The notes under the pieces: generated by a model
Seen by the model: the letters and a program-made list of their open reading frames with translations, nothing else
What the model was told of the DNA's origin: nothing
Databases searched by the model: none
Part shown: piece after piece, positions 9,133 through 19,106 of the stretch
How the letters are laid out: each line of letters opens with the position of its first letter
Position numbering within the stretch: the first letter of the stretch is position 1
Made by a program: the position numbers and the translations under genes
Source of the DNA: Enterocloster lavalensis
GTDB taxonomy: Bacteria > Bacillota > Clostridia > Lachnospirales > Lachnospiraceae
Assembly (NCBI RefSeq): GCF_902364025.1
Contig: NZ_CABJCG010000002.1
Span: 310,001-374,000 of the forward strand
DNA: 64,000 nt
Direction of reading: 5' to 3'

Positions 9133-10107
9133 ATGAAAGGTGAAGGGAGAGGAGAATACCGGATCGGCGCGGTGTTTTCCAACCGGAAGATCATAGCCGG
9201 GATCGTGGACAGCCGCCACCGGGTCGTCTCCCGGGCCAGCCTGGCGCTGGGCGCTGGCTGCGATTACCGGGAGACGGCGCGGCTGGTGGCGGATTGCGCC
9301 GGACTGGCGGCAAGGGGCCTGGGGATTGATCCTGACCTCTGCGCCTCTGTGGGGGTCGGCTGCCCGGGGATCGCCAACCGGGAGACCGGGGAGGTGGTCT
9401 ACTCCGGCCCCATGGTCTGGAACCACGTGCCCTTTGGAAAGGAACTGCAAAAACAGTTTCCCGGGGCGCAGACCGTGTCGGTGGCGGAGCTGGCGGGCTG
9501 CACGGCCCTGGGCGAGTCCCTGGCAGGGGCGGCCCTGCGCTGCACCCAGGTGGTATTGTTCCAGTTCGGAGCCGGAATCAGCAGCGGCGTGGTGGTCGAC
9601 GGCCGCATTTTCGGCGGAAAATACTGCGCAGGGGCCCGCCTGGGGCACTGCACCATCGTGTCCGGGGGAAAGACGTGCAGCTGTGGCCGGAAGGGATGCT
9701 TTGAGGCCTACGCATCCCTGGAAGCCCTGGCGGAACAGGCCCGGGAGGCGGCGGCCCGCTATAAGAACACGCTGCTGGGGCGGTACGACGCCCTGACGAT
9801 TTCCCCGGCGGAGGTGATGGACTGCGCCAGAAAGGGGGACCGTGCCGCACGGCGGGTACTGGGCCAGTATATCGACTATGTCAGCGACGGGATTGTCAAC
9901 GCGGTCAACGCGTTCCGGCCGGAGATTGTGGTGTTGGGCGGGGCGGAAGTAAAATTCTGGAAAGAATCGCTGGATGAGATCAATTCCCGCTGCTGTGAAC
10001 GGTATTACGGGGCCGCGCTGCTGCCGGTGCCCAAGGTGGTGCTGGCGTCCCTGGGGGTGGACGCGGGGCTGATCGGGGCGGCGGCGTTGGGGGAAGCCGG
10101 AAATTGA
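9133..10107 (+). CDS. ROK-family protein with degenerate kinase motifs
   Basis: 324 residues, ROK length. The zinc site is intact: His172 (GARLGHC) and Cys182, Cys184, Cys189 in CSCGRKGCFE. The residues needed for phosphotransfer are not. Where ROK kinases have the ATP loop IGxDxGGTK this protein reads IGAVFSNRKI (11-20), and where the catalytic Asp lies in ENDANAAALGE it reads VAELAGCTALGE (117-128), so Asn-Asp is replaced by Glu119-Leu120. The Glu before GH is Arg. There is no helix-turn-helix, so it is not a typical NagC/Mlc repressor. It may bind a sugar without phosphorylating it. It follows the glycosidase gene by 4 nt, last gene of the operon. Confidence 0.8.
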   Translation: MKGEGRGEYRIGAVFSNRKIIAGIVDSRHRVVSRASLALGAGCDYRETARLVADCAGLAARGLGIDPDLCASVGVGCPGIANRETGEVVYSGPMVWNHVPFGKELQKQFPGAQTVSVAELAGCTALGESLAGAALRCTQVVLFQFGAGISSGVVVDGRIFGGKYCAGARLGHCTIVSGGKTCSCGRKGCFEAYASLEALAEQAREAAARYKNTLLGRYDALTISPAEVMDCARKGDRAARRVLGQYIDYVSDGIVNAVNAFRPEIVVLGGAEVKFWKESLDEINSRCCERYYGAALLPVPKVVLASLGVDAGLIGAAALGEAGN

Positions 10108-10144
10108 AAGATTTAACCATATCGGAATTGCCATATAAAATTCA

Positions 10145-10191
10145 AAAACACCGTCTGCGGGCCAGTTAACACATCCCGCAGACGGTGTTTT
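10145..10191. terminator. Strong bidirectional intrinsic terminator
   Basis: 17-bp perfect stem (AAAACACCGTCTGCGGG at 10145-10161 and its complement at 10175-10191) with a 13-nt loop. A/T runs lie on both flanks. It separates the convergent ROK and M42 peptidase genes and can stop both. Confidence 0.9.
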
Positions 10192-10251
10192 CTATAACGG
10201 TGTTATCGATAAAGCGTGCGCCCTTTGGCGCATAGGCCAATCCCTGTCATG

Positions 10252-11343
10252 TCAGAAGCTCTTAATAATCTCCTCATTCATGGATTTCACAATCGCCACG
10301 GCCAGCTGCACGGTGGCCTCGAAATCATAATAGGAAGTGATCCCGTAATGGGAGTGGATGTACCGCACCGGCACGCCCACCACGATCACCGGGATGCCGT
10401 CCAGGGCGGTGCTCACCATGGCGCCGTTGTTGCCGCCGCCCTCGCGGACTGAGGACTGGATGGCCAGGCCCTGCTTCTCAGCCAGGTCCAGGGCGTAGCG
10501 CTGGTATCTGGGGTTGCAGATGATGGATTTGTCCATAAAGCGGATCATGGGGCCTTTTTTCAGCGCGGTCTGGATGGCGTAGGGTTCGGTGAAGGTGTCG
10601 TCCGCCGGGCAGCCCTCAAAGCAGATGGCGATCTGCGGGCGGACCTGGTTTACGGCCACCTTGACGCCCCGCTCGCCCACCTCCTCCTGGGAGGAGAGCA
10701 CGCCCACCAGGTCCACGTCAAGCTCCTCGTCCTGGAGCCGGTGCATGGCCTCGATCAGAGCGGCGCAGCCGATGCGGCAGTCAAAGCCCTTTCCGATCAT
10801 CACGTCGTGCTCTTCGTCGTACTGGAACTGCACGTCGGACACGATGGGCTCGCCGATGCGGATCTTGAATACCTCCACCGCCTCCTCGGCGCTGGCAGCG
10901 CCCACGTCGATGATATAGTCGGAGATGGCGGGAGCCGCTCCCTGGCTGCGCTCCGCGGCGGTTTTAAAGTGGACCGGCTTGGAGGCGATCAGGCCCGGCA
11001 GGTAGCGGCCCTCGGCGTTGCGCACCAGAACCTTGGAGGAGGGCAGGCTGTCCATGTTCCAGCCGCCTAAGGACACGAAGCGCAGGGTGCCGTTGGGGCG
11101 GATGGAGTGGACCATGAAGCCCACCTCGTCGCAGTGGGCGTCCAGCATGAATACCGGAAGCCCCTTGGCCGGTTTGTTGGGCCGGATGTAGATGTTGCGC
11201 AGGCAGTCGTCGGTCACCTGGGCCATGTCACCGCAGTGCTTTTTGGCAACGTCGAAAACGGCGTCCTCAAAACCCGAGGGGCCGAAGGCGTTGGAGAGAT
11301 CGGCGATCAGTTCCAGGCTCTTGGGATTGATGTTTGTGTTCAT
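10252..11343 (-). CDS. M42-family metallo-aminopeptidase
   Basis: 363 residues from the ATG at 11343, which has AGGAG before it; a longer open frame exists but has no ribosome site. Metal ligands of the family are visible: MLDAHCDEVGF (His and base Asp), YIIDVGAASAEEA (bridging Asp), SSQEEVGERG (Glu-Glu), CFEGCPADD, and a late His in VRYIHSHYGI. M42 enzymes are cytoplasmic di-zinc or di-cobalt aminopeptidases forming large tetrahedral dodecamers that trim peptides. It pairs with the creatininase-type gene upstream and a divergent peptide importer, which fits peptide use. Confidence 0.9.
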   Translation of the reverse strand: MNTNINPKSLELIADLSNAFGPSGFEDAVFDVAKKHCGDMAQVTDDCLRNIYIRPNKPAKGLPVFMLDAHCDEVGFMVHSIRPNGTLRFVSLGGWNMDSLPSSKVLVRNAEGRYLPGLIASKPVHFKTAAERSQGAAPAISDYIIDVGAASAEEAVEVFKIRIGEPIVSDVQFQYDEEHDVMIGKGFDCRIGCAALIEAMHRLQDEELDVDLVGVLSSQEEVGERGVKVAVNQVRPQIAICFEGCPADDTFTEPYAIQTALKKGPMIRFMDKSIICNPRYQRYALDLAEKQGLAIQSSVREGGGNNGAMVSTALDGIPVIVVGVPVRYIHSHYGITSYYDFEATVQLAVAIVKSMNEEIIKSF

Positions 11344-11366
11344 ATGATAATTCTCCTGTTTGTCCT

Positions 11367-12143
11367 TTAGATTTCTGCCTTGGGCAGGTCCAGTTTTTCC
11401 AGCTCGGTGAGGAAGTCCGCCATGTAGTCGGCGAAGGTGCGCAGCATCTCCTGACCCCACTCCACGGTTGCCAGATGGGGCTCATCCTTGCCGTACCAGC
11501 CGTTGCCGCTGTAGTTGTGCATCTCCCTGGGGAATACCACGGTGGCGCCCTTATAATCCACGGTGCCCCAGCCGGTGGTCTTCATGTTGGGGGCCACGTC
11601 GTCGATTAAGTCCATGGGTTCGTTTATGTAGTCGTAATCGATCAGGGAGGGATCCACGCCCATGACGCCCGCGGTCTCCTCAGCGCCGCCGTGGCCGCCC
11701 TTCCACTCAGGGTTCAGCTCTCCGGCCATAAGCCACCAGTTTAAGTTGGCCAGCCATGCGCCGCGGCGGTGAAGCTGCATGCCCACGGTCTCGATGGCTT
11801 TGTTGTTGCCGCCGTGGCCGTTTAAGATCACGAATTTGCGGAAGCCATAGCGGAACAGGGAATCGGTGACCTTGGTCAGAATCATGACCAGGCCGTCGGT
11901 GCCCAGGGTGATGGTGCCGGTGCAGCCCATGATGGTGTTGGTGGCTCCGTAGGGGATGGTGGGCGCGATCATGACGCCGGATTTCTCCTCCAGAAGCTCC
12001 ACGATTTTGTCCGGGATCAGGGTGTCGGTGCCCAGAGGCATGTGCTTGCCGTGGTTTTCGATGCTTCCCACGGGGATCACGACGGTCTGGCTCCTGGTCA
12101 GATATTCCTCTACCTTTTTACAGGTCACATTTGCTAAACGCAT
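11367..12143 (-). CDS. Creatininase-family amidohydrolase
   Basis: 258 residues starting at 12143 after AGGAGG. Family motifs: VGSIENHGKHMPLGTD near the N-terminus (metal-binding Glu, His, Asp), ILNGHGGNNKA in the middle, and GGHGGAEETAGVMGVDPSLID for the HxGExET region. The family includes creatinine amidohydrolase, mycofactocin peptidase MftE and several cyclic-amide hydrolases; no mycofactocin genes are nearby. It is 23 nt before the M42 gene, so the pair may act in sequence on an imported peptide or lactam. Confidence 0.87.
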   Translation of the reverse strand: MRLANVTCKKVEEYLTRSQTVVIPVGSIENHGKHMPLGTDTLIPDKIVELLEEKSGVMIAPTIPYGATNTIMGCTGTITLGTDGLVMILTKVTDSLFRYGFRKFVILNGHGGNNKAIETVGMQLHRRGAWLANLNWWLMAGELNPEWKGGHGGAEETAGVMGVDPSLIDYDYINEPMDLIDDVAPNMKTTGWGTVDYKGATVVFPREMHNYSGNGWYGKDEPHLATVEWGQEMLRTFADYMADFLTELEKLDLPKAEI

Positions 12144-12168
12144 AGTAGTTCCTCCTAAAAAATGATTT

Positions 12169-12185
12169 GGTTTCATAACGGTTTC
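12169..12185. promoter_or_regulatory. GGTTTC direct repeat at the creatininase-operon start site
   Basis: GGTTTC at 12169-12174 and 12180-12185, spaced exactly 11 bp (one helical turn). It covers the predicted minus-strand transcription start (about 12187) and early leader. Placement suits a repressor site; the protein is unknown. Confidence 0.35.
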
Positions 12186-12193
12186 TAAAAAGG

Positions 12194-12222
12194 AGTATAG
12201 TTCCATTTACGGGTAATGTCAA
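12194..12222 (-). promoter_or_regulatory. Promoter of the creatininase/M42 operon
   Basis: Minus strand TTGACA (12222-12217), 17-bp spacer, TATACT (12199-12194): near-perfect housekeeping promoter, about 50 bp before the start codon. Confidence 0.85.
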
Positions 12223-12289
12223 TAACAGGCGAAGGCCCGCAATGCCAATATTTTCCGGCATAATCGGGGTTGGGAGGGCGCAATTCTCA

Positions 12290-12318
12290 TTGACAAACGG
12301 TTAATGAAAGTCTAAAAT
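12290..12318 (+). promoter_or_regulatory. Promoter of the first peptide ABC operon
   Basis: TTGACA (12290-12295), 17-bp spacer, TAAAAT (12313-12318). Predicted start near 12325 gives an untranslated leader of about 87 nt before the permease gene. Confidence 0.85.
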
Positions 12319-12411
12319 GTATATTTATAACCTTTGTTCGTTTAAGGCTGTTTTAAACCTCATATCTACACGCCTCAAAAGCGTTACAAAAGAGAACTAC
12401 AGGAGGTATCT

Positions 12412-13335
12412 ATGTTAAAGTATCTGGTAAAACGAATTGGTACGGCCGTGATTACGCTGTTTGTGGCCGCGACGATTACATTCTTTGTCATGAACCTGGT
12501 TCCGGGCGATCCTTTTATGAGTGAGAAGGCTCCCACAGCCGCCGCGAAGGCCGCGATGGAGGCAAAATACGGTTTGGACAAGCCGTTAGTGGTCCAGTAT
12601 GCGAATTATCTGAAAAACCTGCTTCACGGCGACTTCGGCGTCAGCTATGTGCAGGCCAAGAATAAGCCGATTATGGATATTATCAAGCAGGCGTTTCCCA
12701 TTTCCGCCAAGATCGGCGCCATTGCTGTGGTGGTCGCCACGGTGATCGGCATTCCGCTTGGCTGTCTCTCGGCGCTGCGGAGGGAGAAGTGGCAGGACAA
12801 TGTGATCCGGGTGCTTTCCACGGTGGGAATCGCGGTTCCGGGCTTTGTGGTCGCCACCTCGTTTATGATTCTGTTTGCCGTGAAACTCAAACTGGTACCG
12901 GCCTCCGGCCTCTCCAGCGCCGCGGCCTACGTGCTACCGGTGGTTACCCTGGCGTTGTCGCCCTGCAGTTACATCGCCCGCCTCATGCGTTCCAGCATGC
13001 TGGACGTGATCGGACAGGACTACATCCGCACCGCCAGAGCCAAGGGTATGAGCGAGTTCATCACCACCTTCAAGCACGCCCTCAGGAATTCCCTGATCCC
13101 CGTTATTACATACATGGGCCCCATGATCGCCAACGTTCTGACCGGCGGATTCGTGGTGGAGAAGATCTTCAACATCCCCGGGCTGGGGCGGTATTTTGTA
13201 AAGTCCATTGAGAGCCGTGACTACACCATCATCATGGGCGTTACGATCTTCTATGCGGCAATTCTGATTCTGATGACCCTGGTCTGCGACATTATTTACA
13301 AGCTCGTAGATCCGAGAATTAAGCTGGATGCATAG
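12412..13335 (+). CDS. Dipeptide/oligopeptide ABC transporter permease, DppB/OppB-type
   Basis: 307 residues. Starts MLKYLVKRIGTAVITLFVAATITFFVMNLVPGDPF, the conserved first membrane segment of DppB with its PGDP motif. The EAA-type loop is DYIRTARAKGMSEFITTFKHALRNSLIPVI. AGGAGG precedes the ATG. First gene of a complete five-gene importer ending at 18136. Confidence 0.94.
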   Translation: MLKYLVKRIGTAVITLFVAATITFFVMNLVPGDPFMSEKAPTAAAKAAMEAKYGLDKPLVVQYANYLKNLLHGDFGVSYVQAKNKPIMDIIKQAFPISAKIGAIAVVVATVIGIPLGCLSALRREKWQDNVIRVLSTVGIAVPGFVVATSFMILFAVKLKLVPASGLSSAAAYVLPVVTLALSPCSYIARLMRSSMLDVIGQDYIRTARAKGMSEFITTFKHALRNSLIPVITYMGPMIANVLTGGFVVEKIFNIPGLGRYFVKSIESRDYTIIMGVTIFYAAILILMTLVCDIIYKLVDPRIKLDA

Positions 13336-13347
13336 GAGGATGGGAAC

Positions 13348-14367
13348 GTGGATAAACAGAAGATTTTACACAGATTAGGCTTGAGCGCGCTGCCGGAACT
13401 GTCGGATGCGGATTTCGCACCGGCCTCCAAGGAGGAGCAGGAACAGATCACATCCATGCAGGAGGCGGTCAGCTATTGGAAGGACGCCTGGAGGCGTTTA
13501 AAGAAGAATAAAATTGCCATGGTCGCCCTTGTGATCATCGGCGTTCTGGTTATATTTGCGGTGGTGGGCCCTTATCTGAGCCCCTACACCTACAGCCAGC
13601 AGATCCGCGGGGACGAGAACCTGTTCCCCTGCTTCAAGCACCCCTTCGGCACGGATAAGCTGGGACGCGACCTGCTGGTCCGCACCATGATCGGAACCCG
13701 CATCTCCCTGTTGATCGGTATCGTCTCCGCCCTCATCGTGCTGGTGATCGGCTCCATATACGGAGCGATCTCCGGTCTGGTAGGCGGTACCACCGACAAC
13801 ATCATGATGCGTATTGTGGATATTCTCAACGCGCTGCCCACCATTCTGATGGTAATCGCCATCAAGATGGTAATTGAGGAGCCCCTGAACACGCTGATCA
13901 ACAGCAACGCGTTTTTCAAACCCCTGCAGGTGCTGGGTTCGGGAATTATCGCCATCTTTATCGTGTACGGCCTGCTGTACTGGGTGGGCGCGGCGCGTAT
14001 CGTCCGCGGCCAGGTACTGCAGCTGAAGGAAATGGAATATGTGAACGCCGCGGTGGCGCTGGGAGCCAACAAAAAGCGTCTGATCATGAAGCATCTGCTG
14101 CCCAACTGCGTGGGCCAGCTGATCGTCACGACCATGCTGCAGATCCCCTCCGCGATTTTTACCGAGGCGTTTCTGAGCTTTTTAGGTATCGGTGTTTCCA
14201 TGCCCATGGCCAGCCTGGGCTCCCTGTGTTCCGACGGACTGAACGGAATTATTTCCTATCCCTACCGCGAGTTCTTCCCCGCAATCGTGATCAGTGTGAT
14301 TATCCTGGCCTTCAACCTGTTCGGTGACGGTCTCAGAGATGCGCTTGACCCAAGGCTGAAGAAATAG
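13348..14367 (+). CDS. Dipeptide/oligopeptide ABC transporter permease, DppC/OppC-type
   Basis: 339 residues with GTG as start codon (13348), AGGAGG 8 nt before it; the ATG at 13340 is out of frame. A cytoplasmic N-terminal extension of about 45 residues precedes the first membrane segment AMVALVIIGVLVIFAVVGPYLSPY. HPFGTDKLGRDLLVRTMIGTRISL and the loop EYVNAAVALGANKKRLIMKHLLPN are signatures of the family. Confidence 0.93.
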   Translation: MDKQKILHRLGLSALPELSDADFAPASKEEQEQITSMQEAVSYWKDAWRRLKKNKIAMVALVIIGVLVIFAVVGPYLSPYTYSQQIRGDENLFPCFKHPFGTDKLGRDLLVRTMIGTRISLLIGIVSALIVLVIGSIYGAISGLVGGTTDNIMMRIVDILNALPTILMVIAIKMVIEEPLNTLINSNAFFKPLQVLGSGIIAIFIVYGLLYWVGAARIVRGQVLQLKEMEYVNAAVALGANKKRLIMKHLLPNCVGQLIVTTMLQIPSAIFTEAFLSFLGIGVSMPMASLGSLCSDGLNGIISYPYREFFPAIVISVIILAFNLFGDGLRDALDPRLKK

Positions 14368-14381
14368 GAGGTTTACAGGAC

Positions 14382-15380
<999 letters not shown>

Positions 15381-15383
15381 GCG

Positions 15384-16364
15384 ATGGCGGATGGTAAGAA
15401 CATTTTAATCGAGGTGAATAACCTTAAGAAATATTTTCCGGTGAAAACCGGTTTCATGAAGATGAACTACGTGAAGGCCGTGGACGATGTGAGCTTTTAC
15501 ATCGAGAAGGGCGAGACTCTTGGCCTGGTGGGAGAGAGCGGCTGCGGAAAGACCACGCTGGGGCGCACGATCCTGCGCCTGCACGAGCCCACGGAGGGGA
15601 AGATCATCTATAAGGGCGAGGACATCACCCATGTGGATATGCTGCCCTACCGCAGAAAAATGCAGATCATTTTCCAGGACCCCTACGCTTCGCTGGACCC
15701 GCGTATGACCGTGGGCGATATCATCGGCGAGGCCCTGGACATCCATAAGATGTACGGCTCCAAAACAGAGCGCAGGGACAAGATCAACGCCCTGTTGGAC
15801 ATCGTGGGGCTGAACACGGAGCACGCCAACCGCTTTGCCCATGAGTTCTCAGGCGGTCAGCGCCAGAGAATCGGCATCGCCAGGGCGCTGGCCGTGGATC
15901 CCGAGTTTATCGTGTGCGACGAGCCCATTTCCGCCCTGGACGTTTCCATTCAGGCCCAGGTGGTGAACATGTTGGAGGACTTGCAGGCGGACCGGGGTTT
16001 TACCTATTTATTCATCGCCCATGACTTGTCTGTGGTGAAGCACATCAGCAGCCGCATCGGCGTGATGTACCTGGGCCACATGGTGGAGCTGGCAAAGAGC
16101 AACGAGCTGTACCGCAGGCCCCTTCACCCCTACACCCAGACGCTGCTGTCCGCGATCCCCATTGCGGATCCCAAGGCCAGCCGGGCAAAACAGCGGATTA
16201 TCCTTGAGGGAGATATTCCCAGCCCCATGAATCCGCCCAGCGGATGTACGTTCCGCACCCGCTGTCCCTACGCGACGGAGGAATGCGCCCAGAGCGCGCC
16301 GGAGTTTAAGGAGTGGGGGCCGGGACATTTCGCGGCCTGCCACCATCTGGACAAAATCAATTAG
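15384..16364 (+). CDS. Dipeptide/oligopeptide ABC transporter ATP-binding protein, DppF/OppF-type
   Basis: 326 residues, starting 3 nt after the DppD stop. Walker [10 protein letters not shown]-loop [13 protein letters not shown], signature FSGGQRQRI, Walker [17 protein letters not shown] switch. The C-terminus has [18 protein letters not shown]. Second ATPase subunit of the importer. Confidence 0.95.
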   Translation: MADGKNILIEVNNLKKYFPVKTGFMKMNYVKAVDDVSFYIEKGETLGLVGESGCGKTTLGRTILRLHEPTEGKIIYKGEDITHVDMLPYRRKMQIIFQDPYASLDPRMTVGDIIGEALDIHKMYGSKTERRDKINALLDIVGLNTEHANRFAHEFSGGQRQRIGIARALAVDPEFIVCDEPISALDVSIQAQVVNMLEDLQADRGFTYLFIAHDLSVVKHISSRIGVMYLGHMVELAKSNELYRRPLHPYTQTLLSAIPIADPKASRAKQRIILEGDIPSPMNPPSGCTFRTRCPYATEECAQSAPEFKEWGPGHFAACHHLDKIN

Positions 16365-16429
16365 GTAATAGCTGGCTCGTGTCAGTATTATATATAAATT
16401 CTATGATCAAAAAAGGAGGAGATAAGAGA

Positions 16430-18136
16430 ATGATGAAAAAAACAATGCTCAAAAAGTTAGCGGCAGCTGTCCTCTGCACTGCGATGGTTGTATCGCTGGC
16501 AGCCTGCGGCGGCGGTTCCGGAACCAAGGAGACCGCGGCGGCCGGTTCTTCAGCGGCCGGATCCGAAGCGGGATCTACCGGCGAGGCGGCAGGGGAGAAG
16601 GAGGCGTTCGAGATCAACGTTCACAATGGTTCCGAGCCTGCATCCCTTGACCCCAACGCGCTGAATTCCAACGATTCCATGATCACCACCCTGCATATGT
16701 TCGAGGGACTTGCCAAGTATGCCAAGGGCGGCGAGGGCGTGGAGCTGGGCCAGGCTAAGGACTACACGGTCAGCGACGACGGCCTGGTATACACCTTTAC
16801 CCTGCGCGACGATATTTTCTGGTCCGACGGCCAGCCGGTGGTTGCGGGAGACTTCGTGTACTCCTGGCAGAGACTGGTGAGCGGCGGCTATGAGAACAGC
16901 TACTTTATCGACATGGTTCAGAACGCGGTTGAGATTCAGAACGGCTCCAAGGACAAGAGCGAGCTGGGCGTTAAGGCCATCGACGACAAGACCCTGGAAG
17001 TTACCCTGAAGGCTCCCTGCAACTACTTTATCGAGATCGTGGCAGCGGCTGTGACCAGCCCGGTGAGACAGGACGTCATCGAGGCCAACGGCGAGATGTG
17101 GTATGAGAATCCTGAGACCTACATCGGCAACGGCGCTTACAAGCTGGTGGAGTGGTCCCATCAGGAGAAGATCGTGATGGAAGCCAACGACAAGTATTAT
17201 GACTATGCCAACCTTGGCCCCACCAAGATCACCTGGATGCTGATGGACGACGACAATGCCATTCTGGCTGCATTTGAGAGCGGAGATTTAGCCTACGCTT
17301 CCAGCTTCCCCACCGAGGAGCTGGACCGCCTGAAAGAGGCCGGCACGTTCCAGGTGGCTCCGGTTGCCGGAACCTACTATATTCTGGTAAATGCCGAGGG
17401 CAAGGGGATGATTCCCGAGCTGCAGGATCCCAAGGTGCGCCGCGCTCTGGCTCTGGCCATTGACCGCAACTATGTGACCGATATGGTTACCAAGAGAGGC
17501 GAGCTTCCCGCAGATACCTTCCTTCCCAGAGGCTTCCACGACGAGGACGGCAAGGATTATTATGATTCCGCTGACAAATTCTGGGATAACTCCACCTATG
17601 AGGCCAACTGCGAGGAGGCCAAGAAGCTGATGGCCGAGGCCGGATATCCGGACGGCGCAGGCTTCCCGACAATCAGCTACACCATCAACAACAACAGCGC
17701 CCATGCGGCCATCGCCGAGTACGTGCAGAACGTATGGAAAGAGGTTCTGGGCGTGGACTGCACCATCGACTCCCAGGAGTTTGCAGTGTTCCTGGATATG
17801 AGAAGCGCAGGCGACTACGCTCTGGCCCGCGCAGGCTGGACTGTGGACTATATGGATCCCGCATCTCTGATGGAGCTGTGGATCACCTCCAGCGGCAACA
17901 ACGACTGCCATTTCTACAATGAGGAGTATGATTCCTACATCAGCGCAGCCGCACACGCTACCTCCCAGAACGAGCGCTTTGAGAACTTCCACAAGGCTGA
18001 GAAGATTCTGGAGGAGCAGCTGCCGATCATCCCGATCTACTACTACAGCGAGCCGTATCTGATGGATACCTCCAAGTACGACGGATTCTTCTCTTACCTG
18101 GCGATGCCGGTGTTTAAGTATGTGGTTCAGAAGTAA
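16430..18136 (+). CDS. Peptide ABC transporter substrate-binding lipoprotein, OppA-type (SBP family 5)
   Basis: 568 residues from the ATG at 16430, which follows AGGAGG; a second ATG is adjacent. Signal MMKKTMLKKLAAAVLCTAMVVSLAACGG has lipobox LAAC. The body shows OppA features: EPASLDPNALNSND, FTLRDDIFWSDGQPVVAGDFVYSWQRL, PKVRRALALAIDRNYV. Size and the WSDGQPV segment suit a true oligopeptide receptor. Lies 65 nt after the second ATPase gene, last of the operon and followed by a strong terminator. Confidence 0.93.
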   Translation: MMKKTMLKKLAAAVLCTAMVVSLAACGGGSGTKETAAAGSSAAGSEAGSTGEAAGEKEAFEINVHNGSEPASLDPNALNSNDSMITTLHMFEGLAKYAKGGEGVELGQAKDYTVSDDGLVYTFTLRDDIFWSDGQPVVAGDFVYSWQRLVSGGYENSYFIDMVQNAVEIQNGSKDKSELGVKAIDDKTLEVTLKAPCNYFIEIVAAAVTSPVRQDVIEANGEMWYENPETYIGNGAYKLVEWSHQEKIVMEANDKYYDYANLGPTKITWMLMDDDNAILAAFESGDLAYASSFPTEELDRLKEAGTFQVAPVAGTYYILVNAEGKGMIPELQDPKVRRALALAIDRNYVTDMVTKRGELPADTFLPRGFHDEDGKDYYDSADKFWDNSTYEANCEEAKKLMAEAGYPDGAGFPTISYTINNNSAHAAIAEYVQNVWKEVLGVDCTIDSQEFAVFLDMRSAGDYALARAGWTVDYMDPASLMELWITSSGNNDCHFYNEEYDSYISAAAHATSQNERFENFHKAEKILEEQLPIIPIYYYSEPYLMDTSKYDGFFSYLAMPVFKYVVQK

Positions 18137-18199
18137 ATAACAGAATTGCGAATAACAATCGCCCGCAGGCTGCGCCAGCGGTCCATTGCATTCAATCAA

Positions 18200-18236
18200 A
18201 CGGGGGTGCCGCGTTAGCGCGGTACCCCCGTTTTTT
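18200..18236 (+). terminator. Intrinsic terminator of the peptide ABC operon
   Basis: 14-bp stem (ACGGGGGTGCCGCG at 18200-18213 with its partner at 18218-18231, one G-U pair), TTAG loop, then a run of T to 18236. Confidence 0.92.
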
Positions 18237-18266
18237 AGCGGCGCGCCCGGTTGGGCGCGTATGCGG

Positions 18267-19040
18267 TTACTCCCGGATCAGATAATCGATGCAGTCCGAA
18301 ACATGGTCGAATACCCTGGAAGCGGCCTGTTTTACCGCCTCGTTCCCGGTGGTGACGGAAAAGCCCTGGAAGGCCCGGATCATGTCCAGATCGTTCATCT
18401 CGTCCCCGATCACGCAGACCCGGGAATCCGGGTGCAGGCGCGCCAGGGCGCGGACTCCTTCGGTTTTGCTGACACCCGGGGCGGTCACGTCGATGGCTCC
18501 GCCGTTATAGTGGAAGTCAAGGCGGTCCCTGTAGGCCTCGGTGAGATAGTCGTAAAGGGCCTGGGAATCTTTGGCGTCAAAACCCCGCAGAAACATAGAG
18601 ATGATGTCACCGTCCTGCTCCACCGCTTCCCTGGGATACTGGGGGAGCCCTTCCGGGTTGTGATCCCGGGAAGCGGCCAGGGACGGGTGCAGGTAGAGGC
18701 GGCTGTGCTTGTGCAGGCTTGCCATGCCGCACAGACCGGCCGGGCGGCGCTCCATCTCCGCCTCCAGCTCCCAGGCCGTGGCAGCGTCCATAGGCTTTTT
18801 AAAGATCACGTTTAAATCCTGGTCAAAGATAACGGCCCCGGTGCAGGCGATGATGAAATCCATGTGCATATCGTAACGGGCGAATTCCTGTTCCAGCATG
18901 CTGAGGGAACGGCCGGTGACCAGCCCGAAGCGGCCGCCGCGGCTGCGGAAACGCCGGATGGCTTCCTTGTCCTCGTCCCGGATGGAACCCTGTTTAAATG
19001 TGCCGTCGTAGTCGGACGCCAGGTAAATTGTCTGATTCAT
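18267..19040 (-). CDS. Cof-type HAD-superfamily phosphatase
   Basis: 257 residues. Motif I is ASDYDGTF with nucleophile Asp10 and Asp12; motif II is GLVTGRS; motif IV is VIGDEMNDLDMI. The middle cap insertion and length place it in the Cof/YidA group (IIB cap), soluble phosphatases acting on sugar phosphates or cofactor phosphates. The start at 19040 follows AGAGGA. It lies 66 nt after mcrC on the same strand and may share its transcript, but a role in restriction is not implied. Confidence 0.9.
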   Translation of the reverse strand: MNQTIYLASDYDGTFKQGSIRDEDKEAIRRFRSRGGRFGLVTGRSLSMLEQEFARYDMHMDFIIACTGAVIFDQDLNVIFKKPMDAATAWELEAEMERRPAGLCGMASLHKHSRLYLHPSLAASRDHNPEGLPQYPREAVEQDGDIISMFLRGFDAKDSQALYDYLTEAYRDRLDFHYNGGAIDVTAPGVSKTEGVRALARLHPDSRVCVIGDEMNDLDMIRAFQGFSVTTGNEAVKQAASRVFDHVSDCIDYLIRE

Positions 19041-19106
19041 AGGTGTGTCCTCTGTTTCTGTAATAATGATGTGAATCTTAGCTCACAGTTCTGCTGTTAA
19101 AACGTT

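Noticed and set aside
8313..10134. Two long minus-strand frames opposite the GH42 and ROK genes
   Set aside because: Both lie inside strongly supported plus-strand genes and have Pro/Arg/His-rich products typical of GC-rich antisense frames.
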